Below, piece by piece: positions 49,506 to 59,411 of a stretch of 64,000 bases of DNA. Numbering within the stretch: the stretch's first letter is position 1; every line of letters begins with the position of its first letter. Below the pieces are notes generated by a model. That model was not told the origin of the DNA and did no database searches. It saw nothing but the letters and a program-made list of their open reading frames with translations. The position numbers and the translations under genes were made by a program. This DNA is from Allofrancisella inopinata. GTDB lineage: Bacteria > Pseudomonadota > Gammaproteobacteria > Francisellales > Francisellaceae. Location: positions 372,001 to 436,000 of the forward strand of contig NZ_CP038241.1 in NCBI RefSeq assembly GCF_012222965.1. Direction: 5' to 3'.

Positions 49506-51215
49506 TTATAGAAAGTCATTTTTTAGCTTTTTAATGTCAATCTTACCAGTATTATTTTTGGGAAGAGATTCAACAAAGATGCAAGATTTTGGTATCTTGT
49601 AGCTAGCGAGTTTTTCTCTACAGTGATCAATAATGTCTTTTTCTGTCAATTGTGCTCCTTTTTCTAACGATATAAATGCTATAGCGCGTTCTCCCGAAGT
49701 TTTTGATGCTATTCCAGTAACTGCAACTTCTTTTATTTGGTTAAGTTTTAAAATACATATCTCTATTTCTCTAGGATATACATTAAATCCGGAAACAATA
49801 ATCATATTTTTGAGTCTACTAGAGATTGTTAGACGGCCTTTTTTGTCAATATATCCAATATCTCCAGTTTTCAACCATCCATCTTCAGTAAAATAGAGTT
49901 TGTTACTTTCCTCGTCATCCCAAAATCCTTGACATTTTTGGGGTCCGTTGAGCCAAATTTCTCCTTCTTTAAAGCATTCTACTATTTCTTGATGTGTGTC
50001 TATGTCTCGTATACTAAGTTCAGTACTTGGGATAGGGTATCCGCAAGTGCCAAAATAATCATTTTCAGAAACATTAAACTTATTTAGAGAGATTGCAGGA
50101 GACATCTCAGTCATTCCATAACCCTCTTTAAGCTCAACACCAGTCTTATCTAACCACTGTAAATAAATCTTACGTGAGATAGGCATGCCTCCACTTAAAG
50201 AGTATTTATATTTCGTTTTATTAATTTTATCAAAATCAGGGTGCTCTAACATCGCCATGTAAAGAGTGTTAAGGCCATTAAAAATAGAAAATTCATTTTG
50301 TGACATTGTTTTGATAAGATTTTTAATATCTCTGGCATTTGGTATCAAGATGTTTTTTGCTCCTGCAAAGAAAAAACAAAACAAGTTAGCACTTAGAGAG
50401 AAGATATGATACAGAGGTAGGGCCGTTATTACTATTTGCTCTGATAAATCCATATCTGCTTTAATCCAGGCCCAGACTTGTTTAATGTTAGAAGCAACAT
50501 TATTATGTGTGAGAATAGCTCCTTTTGGCTTGCCTGTAGTACCACTTGAATATTGTAAACAAAGAATGTTTTCTGTTGTAATATTTGGTCTTTGATATAG
50601 CTTTTTATCCGCAGTCATAGCTTTGTTAAATGAAATAAAAGTGTTTTTGTTATAGTTTGGCTTATCTTTAATAAGGTATTTTGATATAAATCCAATAATC
50701 TGCTTTTTTGGAAATGAATATAAGTCAGAGATATTAGTCACTATAACATTTTCTAGAGAATGTATATTTATCCTAGCTTTTTGAATATGGTGGGCAAACA
50801 TATCTAAAACAATAGCAATTTTCACATTACAACTATTTAGTATAGCTTCTAACTCATCAGACTTATACAGTGGGTTAATGTTTACAAAAATAGCTCCAAT
50901 CTTTATACATGCAAATAAGCTAACTGTAAATTGGACGCAATTTGGCAAGATTATAGCAACTCTATCACCTTTTTGTACACCAAGATTATTCTGTAGATAG
51001 CTAGCTAATTTTGTAGCTAGGTCATCTAGTTTTGAGTAAGTGAAGTCTACTTCATGGCAAGATAAAGCTATTTTATAAGGAAATTGTATTATAGTATTTT
51101 CATAAAAATCCAATATTGTCTGAGCATTATTGTCAATAGTTGTAGGTACGTGTTTTGAATAGTTATTTAACCACGTTTGTTTAGAAAATTTAGTCATAAA
51201 TTGTTTAAAGGCCAT
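49506..51215 (-). CDS. AMP-binding acyl-CoA synthetase (FadD-like)
   Basis: The 569 residues show the ANL-superfamily motifs: LQYSSGTTGKPKGAILTHNN near residue 230 (P-loop), EGYGMTEMSPAISLN near 367, GWLKTGDIGYIDKKGRL near 445, and the late catalytic Lys in PKNNTGKIDIKKL. Length and motifs fit medium/long-chain fatty acyl-CoA ligases. No obvious operon partner. A second ATG at 51197 (MTKFSK) could be the start. Confidence 0.88.
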   Translation of the reverse strand: MAFKQFMTKFSKQTWLNNYSKHVPTTIDNNAQTILDFYENTIIQFPYKIALSCHEVDFTYSKLDDLATKLASYLQNNLGVQKGDRVAIILPNCVQFTVSLFACIKIGAIFVNINPLYKSDELEAILNSCNVKIAIVLDMFAHHIQKARINIHSLENVIVTNISDLYSFPKKQIIGFISKYLIKDKPNYNKNTFISFNKAMTADKKLYQRPNITTENILCLQYSSGTTGKPKGAILTHNNVASNIKQVWAWIKADMDLSEQIVITALPLYHIFSLSANLFCFFFAGAKNILIPNARDIKNLIKTMSQNEFSIFNGLNTLYMAMLEHPDFDKINKTKYKYSLSGGMPISRKIYLQWLDKTGVELKEGYGMTEMSPAISLNKFNVSENDYFGTCGYPIPSTELSIRDIDTHQEIVECFKEGEIWLNGPQKCQGFWDDEESNKLYFTEDGWLKTGDIGYIDKKGRLTISSRLKNMIIVSGFNVYPREIEICILKLNQIKEVAVTGIASKTSGERAIAFISLEKGAQLTEKDIIDHCREKLASYKIPKSCIFVESLPKNNTGKIDIKKLKNDFL

Positions 51216-51277
51216 TTTGGTTAATACATTTTAGCAAATAAAATCTAGAACTATCGAGAAAAATTATAAACTTTTGG

Positions 51278-52735
51278 TTAAACATTATCTACTTTATGGT
51301 CTTCAATAGCATGAATGCCTTTAATATATTTATTCAAAGTAGGTACCAAAATTATCATTAATACAGTGATTACTATAAGAGCTAGTGCTATAACTCCAAA
51401 TACATGTGTATAAGTTTCTAGACTTTGTTGGACTGTTAGTGTGATACCTTCTGGAAGTGCTATAAATGAACCAATAAAAGAAGCAAGATATGAGGCAATC
51501 ATACTAGAAATAAACCAAAAGCCCATAACAAATCCTGAAAATGTAGCAGGACAAAGTTCTGCAACCATAGCTAAACCAAGTCCAGAAATTAAAAGTTCAC
51601 CTAATGATGAGGCAGCATAAGAAATAACTAACCAATTTCCAGAAACTATGCCATTTGTAGCAAAGAATTTTGTAAAATAAAGGATAGCATAAGATGTAAA
51701 CATCATAAACATACCAAAACAAAATTTGCTAGCGTGGCTTGAGTTGCTTTTCTTATATATTATAGCTAGTAAAGGAGATAGTACTACTATCCAAAAAGGA
51801 TTTAGTACTTGATATTGTGCAGAAGGTACATTCCATCCAAATATATCTAATTGCACATTGTGTTCAGCAAAGAAAGTAAGAGTAGTAGGCATTTGAAAAT
51901 ATAAAGCAAAAAATATGATTGCTTGAATTATTAAAACCAAAGCCACAAGCATTCTATTTCTTTCATAACTACTTGAAGTAAAAGCCATGTATAAAAAATA
52001 AGTTGTAGCAATAATAACTATAATAGCAGTTAGGCTTACACATAGCTTAGTATTAGGTAATATATGGGCTATTATTAGTAAAGAAACTAAAGCCCCTGCT
52101 AATGTGTAAACAAATTTGGTTTTGTTTAATGGTTTACTACCCGCTACTGTATAGAGTGCTTGCATTTTATTATAGAAAATGAAAAATCCTATAAGCCCAG
52201 CTATAAGACCTAAACTACAAATTATAAAAGCATATTTATAACCTAATGTTTCAGCAATAATAGGAGTTATACTCATAGAAAATAATGATCCTATATTTAT
52301 TGCCATATAGTATAGTGTCATAGCTCCATCTAATCTATTATCACCTTTTTCAAACATCTTTGATATTAGCGAGGATGGATTAGCTTTAAAAATAGCATTT
52401 CCTATTATGATACCAGCAAGAGTATAGTAGACAGTCTCTTTATCTGCAAAGCTAAAAGACCAATAAGAGATTGCTAGTATGATTGACCCTAAAATGACAC
52501 TTCGCTTGGCACCAAGCACCTTATCACCCAGGTAGCCTCCTATCCACACAAAGCCGTATGTAAAAGCAAAAAAAGAGCCCATTATGTATATAGTTTGTGT
52601 TTCAGTTAGGCCTATTTTTTTTGTAAAATACAAAGCAATAATAGCTTGGAAACCATAAAAACCAAATCTTTCCCAAAATTCAATCGCCCAAACAATCCAA
52701 AAAGGGGCAGAAAGTGTTTTGTTGTTTTTATTCAT
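51278..52735 (-). CDS. POT/PTR2 family peptide transporter, copy 1
   Basis: Proton-coupled di/tripeptide importer with about fourteen membrane segments, 485 residues from the ATG at 52735 (GGTG before it; upstream ATGs lack a site). The ExxERFxxYG motif is seen as FWERFGFYGFQAI near residue 16, and GGYLGDKVLGAKRSVILGS near 68. About 65-70% identical by eye to the next gene; the pair is a tandem duplication. Francisella genomes carry several POT genes used for peptide nutrition in the host cell. Confidence 0.9.
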   Translation of the reverse strand: MNKNNKTLSAPFWIVWAIEFWERFGFYGFQAIIALYFTKKIGLTETQTIYIMGSFFAFTYGFVWIGGYLGDKVLGAKRSVILGSIILAISYWSFSFADKETVYYTLAGIIIGNAIFKANPSSLISKMFEKGDNRLDGAMTLYYMAINIGSLFSMSITPIIAETLGYKYAFIICSLGLIAGLIGFFIFYNKMQALYTVAGSKPLNKTKFVYTLAGALVSLLIIAHILPNTKLCVSLTAIIVIIATTYFLYMAFTSSSYERNRMLVALVLIIQAIIFFALYFQMPTTLTFFAEHNVQLDIFGWNVPSAQYQVLNPFWIVVLSPLLAIIYKKSNSSHASKFCFGMFMMFTSYAILYFTKFFATNGIVSGNWLVISYAASSLGELLISGLGLAMVAELCPATFSGFVMGFWFISSMIASYLASFIGSFIALPEGITLTVQQSLETYTHVFGVIALALIVITVLMIILVPTLNKYIKGIHAIEDHKVDNV

Positions 52736-52842
52736 TAAAAGCACCATGGAAATAATATTCAATGAAATGTATTAAAGCATTGTGATAATATTTTTGCAAT
52801 ATTTTTAAGAGCATGGGAGAAGCTTTCTATAGCTTTGTTTGA

Positions 52843-54312
52843 TTAAATTGAAGTGCCAACTTCAGCTTTATGGTCATCAACAACCTTTATTTTACGAGTG
52901 TAATTATTCAGTGTAGGGGTCAGTATAAGCATGATAACAGTAACAATAGCTACTCCAATAGCTATGTTACCAAATACAGTTGTATACATTTCTAAGATTT
53001 GCTGTTTTGTAATACCAGTACTATCTTTTGGTAAAGCTATGAATGAGCCTATAAATGAAGCAAGGTATGAAGCTATCATAGTGGCTATAAACCAAAATCC
53101 CATAACAAACCCAGAAATAAAAGCCGGACACAGTTCAGCTACCATAGCTAGTCCAAGTCCAGAAATTAAAAGCTCGCCTAAAGAGGAGGCAGCATAAGAA
53201 ATAATTAACCAGTTTCCAGAAACAACGTAGTTTGTAGCAAAGAATTTAGTACAATATAATATGCTGTATGAAATAAACATCAAAGCCATTCCTATACAGA
53301 ATTTTGTAGCGTGAGTGAGTTTACTTTTTTTGTAGATTATTGCTAGAAGAGGGGAAAAAATTACTATCCATAGTGGATTGAGAAATTGATACTGTGCTGC
53401 TGGTACACTCCATCCTAGGATATTTAACTCAACATTATGTTTAGCAAAGAAAGTAAGAGTTGTGGGCATTTGGAAGTATAAAGCATAAAAGACTATAGCT
53501 TCGATTATAAGTATTAGAGCTACAAACATCCTATTTCTGTCAATTTTCTCTAAGCCAAATGCAACATATAGAAAATATATTGTAGCTATACATACCACTA
53601 TAGCTGTTAGAATTATACATAAAGTAGTATTAGCTAAAATGTTTGCTATTATTAGAAAGGCAATAATTAATCCAATTAATATGTAAATAAGATGGGTTTT
53701 ATTTACAGGTTGTTTGCCAATATCTGTATCTAAGTCTTTCATTTTGCTATAAAAGGTTAAAAAACCAAAAAGTCCTATAAACAGGCCCAAACCACATAAT
53801 ACAAAAGCATACGTATAACCATAAATTTCAGAGATAACGGGCGTTAAAGCCATGCATGTTAGACCGCCTATATTAATAGCAAGGTAGTATAAAGTCATAG
53901 CACTATTTAAGCGACCATCACCTTTTTCAAACATTTTGGATATTAGTGATGAAGGATTAGCTTTAAAGATAGCATTACCAATAATAATCCCAGAAAATAT
54001 ATAATATATTGTCTGTTGGTTAGCAAAGATAAACCCTAAGTAAGATACACCTAATATTATGGCACCAATAACAACAGCACGTTTAGCTCCAAGTATTTTA
54101 TCTCCAATTAATCCTCCGACCCAGATAAAACCAAAAGTAAAAGCAAAGAATGAACCCATCAGGTATATTGTTTCAGTTTCACTTAACCCCATTTTTTGCG
54201 TGAAAAATAAGGCGATAATTGCTTGGAATCCGTAAAACCCAAACCTTTCCCAAAACTCGACACCCCAAACAATCCAAAAGGGAGCTGAAAGAGTTTTATA
54301 GTTTTTTTGCAT
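52843..54312 (-). CDS. POT/PTR2 family peptide transporter, copy 2
   Basis: This 489-residue paralogue of the downstream gene begins MQKNYKTLSAPFWIVWGVEF with FWERFGFYGFQAIIALFF, GGLIGDKILGAKRAVVIGA near residue 60 and the late GELLISGLGLAMVAELCP block identical to that of copy 1. The 108-base gap between the two has no clear terminator. Confidence 0.9.
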   Translation of the reverse strand: MQKNYKTLSAPFWIVWGVEFWERFGFYGFQAIIALFFTQKMGLSETETIYLMGSFFAFTFGFIWVGGLIGDKILGAKRAVVIGAIILGVSYLGFIFANQQTIYYIFSGIIIGNAIFKANPSSLISKMFEKGDGRLNSAMTLYYLAINIGGLTCMALTPVISEIYGYTYAFVLCGLGLFIGLFGFLTFYSKMKDLDTDIGKQPVNKTHLIYILIGLIIAFLIIANILANTTLCIILTAIVVCIATIYFLYVAFGLEKIDRNRMFVALILIIEAIVFYALYFQMPTTLTFFAKHNVELNILGWSVPAAQYQFLNPLWIVIFSPLLAIIYKKSKLTHATKFCIGMALMFISYSILYCTKFFATNYVVSGNWLIISYAASSLGELLISGLGLAMVAELCPAFISGFVMGFWFIATMIASYLASFIGSFIALPKDSTGITKQQILEMYTTVFGNIAIGVAIVTVIMLILTPTLNNYTRKIKVVDDHKAEVGTSI

Positions 54313-54382
54313 AACGTAACCTGAATTTTAAAGTTGTATTAGGTTAATTAAAACACTGTAGCAATTATTTTTCAATGATTTA

Positions 54383-55114
54383 TTAACTCTGTTTGATGAA
54401 ATTTAGTATGGATAATATATTTACGGGCGTAGTTTCGGCCTTTAGTATCCTCTTTCCTAAGTTTACCATACAAAAACTGTTCTCTCTAAAGTAGTTTATT
54501 TCAGAATCACTAAAACCACCTTCTGGCCCAATAAAAACATTAAAATTACAATTATTTTTAATTTTATCTACAAAAGTAGAGTCTGTTATTGTATATGGAC
54601 ATAATGTGATGTTTAAAGCTTCAGGCTCTAAATTTATACTATCAAGTTGTATTAAACTATGAATTTTTGGAATAAACACCCTCGCACACTGCTCGGAGGC
54701 GTTTATAGCTATTTTCGTCCATCTTTCGAGTTTTTTATCAAAATTTTTTTTATCAAACTTATGATTAGTTCTTTCTGTTATCAAAGGGAAAATGTTGTTA
54801 ACTCCTAATTCAGTAGCTTTTTGTATCACTAACTCAAAGTTTTCATTTTTAATGATTGATTGGTAAAGGTTGATAATATAAGGATTTTCATTGTTAATTA
54901 ACTGAGAGCTTATTACTTCAAGTTCAATATGTTTATTATTTACAGCTGTAATTTTAGCTTTATATTGTTTACTATCACAGCCATTAAATAATTCTATAAA
55001 ATCATTTTTCTTTAAGCGTAATACGTTTTTAAAGTAGTTATAGTATTCACCAGTTATTTGAAGGCTAGTTGAAGCATTAGAAACATCATTGAAAAAACCA
55101 CGAATAGTTCTCAT
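54383..55114 (-). CDS. rsmE: 16S rRNA (uracil1498-N3)-methyltransferase RsmE
   Basis: SPOUT methyltransferase. The 243 residues begin MRTIRGFFNDVSNASTSLQI and have the knot motifs FELVIQKATELGVNNIFPLI near 104, FIGPEGGFSDSEINYF near 190 and LGKRILKAETTPVNILSIL near 220. Full family length. Confidence 0.93.
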   Translation of the reverse strand: MRTIRGFFNDVSNASTSLQITGEYYNYFKNVLRLKKNDFIELFNGCDSKQYKAKITAVNNKHIELEVISSQLINNENPYIINLYQSIIKNENFELVIQKATELGVNNIFPLITERTNHKFDKKNFDKKLERWTKIAINASEQCARVFIPKIHSLIQLDSINLEPEALNITLCPYTITDSTFVDKIKNNCNFNVFIGPEGGFSDSEINYFRENSFCMVNLGKRILKAETTPVNILSILNFIKQS

Positions 55115-55156
55115 AGGATTATAATTTGTTAAAATATTTATTCTTTATTATATAAT

Positions 55157-55297
55157 GGGACTGCTGCAAACTAAAATTATATGTTTCTAACTGTGTTAAA
55201 AATATTCTCAAAATGCTTATTTACTGTGTGTAAGCTGCGCTTTTTCGAATATTTTTGCCTTGTTACTACCCATCTAATTCCAGCTTGCAACAGCCCC
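55157..55297. mobile_element. MITE2 copy B (141 bp, ATAAT target duplication)
   Basis: Runs from GGGACTGCTGCAA to TTGCAACAGCCCC, flanked by ATAAT at 55152-55156 and 55298-55302. Same length as copy A. It lies between the divergent rsmE and DUF445 genes, only 34 bases before the latter's start. Confidence 0.9.
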
Positions 55298-55330
55298 ATA
55301 ATTAGAAAAAATAAAAAGTAGAGGTGATAC

Positions 55331-56017
55331 ATGTTTTTGTTAAATAAAAGTTTTATGACAAACTTAATATCTTTTTTGATAATTCTAGTTGGATTGTATT
55401 TCACAGATCAACATATAAAAAATATTGGTTTTTATGCTCTATCAGGAGCTTTAACTAATTGGATAGCAATTTATATGTTATTTGAGAAGATACCATTTTT
55501 ATATGGTTCAGGGATTATTCCTAATAAGTTTGATAGTTTTAAAAAAGCTATTAAGAAAATGATTATGGAGCAGTTTTTTTCCGAAGAGAATTTACAGAAA
55601 TTTTTAGCAAGTGACGAACTTAAAAGGTATTTACAAACTACATTTAAGGAGAAGGTTGACTATAATAAAATTTTTGACAGTTTTATCGAGATGCTAATGG
55701 ATAGTAAATATGGCTCAATGGTAGAGATGTTTTTAGGGGGAAAAGCTGCGCTAGAAGGCTTAAGAGAGCCTTTTATATCTAAGCTTGATTTAAAAATTTC
55801 TCAGCTAATAGCAGAGCTTCACATTGATGAAAAAAAAGTTTCAATACAAGTAACAGCAAAAATTGAAAAACTCATAGATGCTAGATTAGAGGAGTTAACG
55901 CCACAAATGGTAAAAGAAATTATACAAAAAATAATAAAAGAGCATCTAGGTTGGCTTGTTGTATGGGGAGGAGTTTTTGGAGGATTGATAGGTTTGGTAG
56001 CTAGCTTTATTAATTAA
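55331..56017 (+). CDS. DUF445 family membrane protein
   Basis: This 228-residue protein has an N-terminal membrane segment, the DUF445 motif YALSGALTNWIAIYMLFEKI near residue 36, a long helical cytosolic or periplasmic middle, and a C-terminal membrane segment (WLVVWGGVFGGLIGLVASF). Function unknown. GAGGTGATAC gives a good ribosome site. MITE2 copy B probably lies in its promoter region. Confidence 0.82.
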   Translation: MFLLNKSFMTNLISFLIILVGLYFTDQHIKNIGFYALSGALTNWIAIYMLFEKIPFLYGSGIIPNKFDSFKKAIKKMIMEQFFSEENLQKFLASDELKRYLQTTFKEKVDYNKIFDSFIEMLMDSKYGSMVEMFLGGKAALEGLREPFISKLDLKISQLIAELHIDEKKVSIQVTAKIEKLIDARLEELTPQMVKEIIQKIIKEHLGWLVVWGGVFGGLIGLVASFIN

Positions 56018-56028
56018 TTTTAAACCTT

Positions 56029-56709
56029 TTAATTTATATTTATTAAAGCTGGTGCTGGATTATTATTTTGTGTATTTTTAGTTATCTGAGTTTCTAGATT
56101 ATGGATAAGCCAGGGCTTTAGCTCTAAAAGAATATGTTTTAAAGCATCATTTGTTAAATCAACATAATTATTTGCTGTTACATAATCACTAGTTATAGAT
56201 TGTTTATATCTTATTGTTTTTATTTTGGTTTCGCCACTACGTTCATTTTTTAGATAGAAAGTTATATAAAAAGAAAATTGGTGCTCATCTAGGTCTATAA
56301 CTGGACCATATGGTGTAGTGCCAGATAAAGTAAAATCTTGGCGTATATTAACATTTTGAAAAGCTAGGTTGCTGACAATATTATTATCCAAAATATACTC
56401 AAAAACACTAACTGTAAGCATTGTTGTTACAGGTATTGCCCATACGTTGTTTTCAAAAGTATGTAACTGGTTACCTTGAATATAAAACATAGATGTAGAT
56501 TTAGCAGCTTGAGTTTGTATATTGTAAACTAGAAGGGTAGTGTTAACATCAGCTTTTTTAACGTTAGGCAACTCTGTTTTTTCTAGTTGTTTGTTATATA
56601 TTACAAACTGCTTTTCTTCAGGGACTTTGATTGGGCCTCCAAGCAACGAAAAAGCAAATGTATATGCTGGTATAATTAAAGCTGATAAAAATAAAAGGTA
56701 TTTTTTCAT
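56029..56709 (-). CDS. MCE-system auxiliary protein (PqiC/ABC auxiliary lipoprotein-like)
   Basis: This 226-residue exported protein has signal peptide MKKYLLFLSALIIPAYTFAF without a clear lipobox Cys. The body (VYNIQTQAAKSTSMFYIQGN, WAIPVTTMLTVSVFEYI) resembles ABC-type transport auxiliary lipoproteins found last in MCE operons. It follows the MlaD-like gene by nine bases. The family call rests on pattern and position. Confidence 0.65.
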   Translation of the reverse strand: MKKYLLFLSALIIPAYTFAFSLLGGPIKVPEEKQFVIYNKQLEKTELPNVKKADVNTTLLVYNIQTQAAKSTSMFYIQGNQLHTFENNVWAIPVTTMLTVSVFEYILDNNIVSNLAFQNVNIRQDFTLSGTTPYGPVIDLDEHQFSFYITFYLKNERSGETKIKTIRYKQSITSDYVTANNYVDLTNDALKHILLELKPWLIHNLETQITKNTQNNNPAPALININ

Positions 56710-56718
56710 AATTTTTCC

Positions 56719-57438
56719 TTAGCGTTCTACGCCTCTAACTATTATCGAAGGATCATATTGAAGTAATCTAATAACATCATTTAACCGTGAAATAGCTTCT
56801 TGACTTTCTGTCATATTTTCATTTAAGTTTACTAGAGTCTTATTAAAATATAGTGATGAGTTACTTAAATTATATAATAGGATATTAACGCTATCTGTAA
56901 ACTCATTGAACCTTTGGATATTCTCCTGGGAAAGCATTTTGTTGAATTTATTTGATATCTGCTGTAAGGAGTCAGCTATATTGTTAACTTTGTTGAGAAT
57001 ACTCTCAATTTGTGATGGTTTGGAGTTGATTTCAGGGATTTTACCTTTTGTTTTTGTAAGAGGCTCTAGTGCTGTATCTTCTTTGCTAATATTAAAAGAC
57101 AACACTACTTTTGATTGACCTGTTATGCCCATTGGTTGTAGGGTGGCTACAGTTTGCTTGAAAATGGTAATATTATCATAGATCTTCATGTAGACACTTA
57201 TCAGTTTAGGATTTTCTTTATTGATTAATATATCTGAAACTTTACCAATGCTGAATCCTTTGTATGATACATCAGAGCCTACGCTTAAACCTGAGATGCT
57301 CTTAAAGTTTGTTACAAAAGTTGTAGTAGCTTGACTTTTGAACCCTCCAGATAGAAAAACGCCAACAAATATCATCACAAAAACCATAAAAATAACAAAT
57401 AAGCCAGCAACTATATTTTTTATACTATTTTCATTCAT
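56719..57438 (-). CDS. MlaD/MCE domain protein
   Basis: This 239-residue protein has one N-terminal membrane segment (IVAGLFVIFMVFVMIFVGVF), then the MCE domain with FKSISGLSVGSDVSYKGFSI and LQPMGITGQSKVVLSF, and a helical tail. MCE proteins form hexameric lipid channels in the periplasm. The start overlaps the ATPase gene by eight bases. Confidence 0.88.
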   Translation of the reverse strand: MNENSIKNIVAGLFVIFMVFVMIFVGVFLSGGFKSQATTTFVTNFKSISGLSVGSDVSYKGFSIGKVSDILINKENPKLISVYMKIYDNITIFKQTVATLQPMGITGQSKVVLSFNISKEDTALEPLTKTKGKIPEINSKPSQIESILNKVNNIADSLQQISNKFNKMLSQENIQRFNEFTDSVNILLYNLSNSSLYFNKTLVNLNENMTESQEAISRLNDVIRLLQYDPSIIVRGVER

Positions 57439-58213
57439 AAATAGGTTCCTCTATATCTTTAGTCCCATTATGTGAACCAAAGAACTTTCTTATACTTTCA
57501 TATTGTGTCTGTTGAGACACAAACTCAACAGTATCATGTAACATTATTTTTTTATTATCCATATATATTATATCATCGACTATATTCCAAATTGTGCTTA
57601 AATCATGAGTTATCATAACTACAGACATCTCAAGCTCATTCTTTAAATATAAGATTAACTCATCCATAGCTCTAGCAGAATAAGGGTCTAATCCTGCATT
57701 AGGTTCATCTAGAAATATTATTTTAGGATCTAGTACTATAGTTCTAGCCAATGCAACCCTTTTTAACATACCTCCGCTTATTTCGTAAGGGTATTTATCA
57801 AAAGCTTCTTCTTTTAGCCCTACCATTTTAAGTTTAATGATAGCTATGTCAGTTAGTATATCTAACGGCAGATCTGTATGTTGCTTGAGTGGGAAGATGA
57901 CATTTTGTAGATTTGTTAATGAGGAGAATAGCGCACAGTGTTGAAACATCATACTCATTTTGCTTGATATTTGTTTTCGCTTATAGGGATTATCAGCAAG
58001 TTTAGAAATCTCTTGACCTAATAAGAATATTTTTCCAGAATAAATTGGTTGTAGCATGAGTATTTCACGCATAAGTGTAGTTTTCCCACAGCCACTAGCA
58101 CCAATTATACAGCTAATTTTTTTAGCTGGAATATCAAGGTTTAAATCTTTGTGGATCCACTCTTTACCAAATTTTGTGCTTAGGTCTCTTATTTCAATAA
58201 TATTTTTATCCAT
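57431..58213 (-). CDS. MlaF-like ABC transporter ATPase
   Basis: The 260-residue protein from ATG 58213 (AGGA before it) has Walker A GASGCGKTTLMREI near 36, signature SGGMLKRVALARTI near 145 and Walker B KIIFLDEPNAGLD near 167. MlaF/Ttg2A-type. It powers lipid transport with the permease and MCE protein beside it. Confidence 0.9.
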   Translation of the reverse strand: MDKNIIEIRDLSTKFGKEWIHKDLNLDIPAKKISCIIGASGCGKTTLMREILMLQPIYSGKIFLLGQEISKLADNPYKRKQISSKMSMMFQHCALFSSLTNLQNVIFPLKQHTDLPLDILTDIAIIKLKMVGLKEEAFDKYPYEISGGMLKRVALARTIVLDPKIIFLDEPNAGLDPYSARAMDELILYLKNELEMSVVMITHDLSTIWNIVDDIIYMDNKKIMLHDTVEFVSQQTQYESIRKFFGSHNGTKDIEEPIYE

Positions 58214-58223
58214 AAAATAGTTC

Positions 58224-59324
58224 CTAAGCAACACCATTTAGTGAAACAGCAAAGATTGCATCAACAATGATTATTAGAAATATTGAATACACAACACTTG
58301 TTGTAGTTGCCTTACCAACACTTTGAGAGTCTATTTTAACAGACATACCCTTTAGGCAACCAATGCCAGCGATTACTAGAGCAAAAAAAGGTGTTTTTGA
58401 TAATCCAATATAAAAATGGCTAACATTTACATTTGAAAATAGTCTATCAATGAATTCAAAAGGAGATATATCTGCAATCAAGTAAGTAATAATAATACCC
58501 CCTGTAATATTAGCTATCATCGCTACAGTTGTTAGTACTGGTAAGCTAATTATTAGAGCCGTAATTCGTGGTAAAACTAAGCGTTGTATAGGGTCTTCAC
58601 CAATTGTTTGAAGGGCGTCAATTTCTTCATTTACTTTCATAATTCCTATCTCTGAGGTAAAAGCAGAACCGCTTCTACCAGCTATTATTATGGCAGTAAA
58701 CAAGGGAGCAAACTCTCTAAAAGAGGATATGCCCAACATATCAACGACAAATATTTGTGTACCATACTGCATCATTAAATTAAGTGGTAGATATGTTAAA
58801 ACTAAGCCGATAATCAATGATAAAAGTATAACGATACTAAGCGCTTTAATAGTTGAGTCATATGCTATATTTAATACAATAGAAAAAAAAGAGCCATAAG
58901 GCCGTCTAAAAAAGTTTAAATAACCTAGAACAATCGCTCCTAAGAAGCTAATGCTTAGTTTAATTTCTGTTATTAGGTCATTGGTGTTTTTACCTAGTAT
59001 ATAAATACTATTAAAAACAGCATTTGGCTTTTTTGAAAACTTACCAATTTCTTTAGTAGGTAGATTTCGGTTTGTTAGATTAATAAGGTTTTGGTTTCTT
59101 TCTGAGGTGCAAATGATTTGTTTTTTGTCGAGTTTAAATTTAGCTAAGGTTTTTAATATTATATAAGCACCAGCAGTATCTAATTCTTGAACGTTTGTTA
59201 TATCAACAAACTGAATATTATTTTTTAGGCTATTAAGAGGTTTTTCAATAAGCTTTGGTTTTATTTGCTTAAGTGTTAGAAAACCTTCGAAATAAATAGT
59301 GTTTTGAACTACTTTTATATTCAT
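58224..59324 (-). CDS. MlaE-type permease with N-terminal STAS domain
   Basis: This 366-residue protein (ATG 59324) has an N-terminal STAS-like domain of about 100 residues (VDITNVQELDTAGAYIILKT), then the MlaE domain with about five membrane segments: VLTYLPLNLMMQYGTQIFVV, the GRSGSAFTSEIGIMKVNEEI motif and DALQTIGEDPIQRLVLPR. In E. coli MlaE and the STAS protein MlaB are separate; here they are fused, as in MlaE proteins of several other bacteria. First gene of the four-gene operon. Confidence 0.9.
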   Translation of the reverse strand: MNIKVVQNTIYFEGFLTLKQIKPKLIEKPLNSLKNNIQFVDITNVQELDTAGAYIILKTLAKFKLDKKQIICTSERNQNLINLTNRNLPTKEIGKFSKKPNAVFNSIYILGKNTNDLITEIKLSISFLGAIVLGYLNFFRRPYGSFFSIVLNIAYDSTIKALSIVILLSLIIGLVLTYLPLNLMMQYGTQIFVVDMLGISSFREFAPLFTAIIIAGRSGSAFTSEIGIMKVNEEIDALQTIGEDPIQRLVLPRITALIISLPVLTTVAMIANITGGIIITYLIADISPFEFIDRLFSNVNVSHFYIGLSKTPFFALVIAGIGCLKGMSVKIDSQSVGKATTTSVVYSIFLIIIVDAIFAVSLNGVA

Positions 59325-59411
59325 ACTGATTATACTGGGCAGCAATATCTTAATTAATCTAATATACAAGAAAAATAGTTTAATACCAACATGAATATCT
59401 AAAGTATTGGA

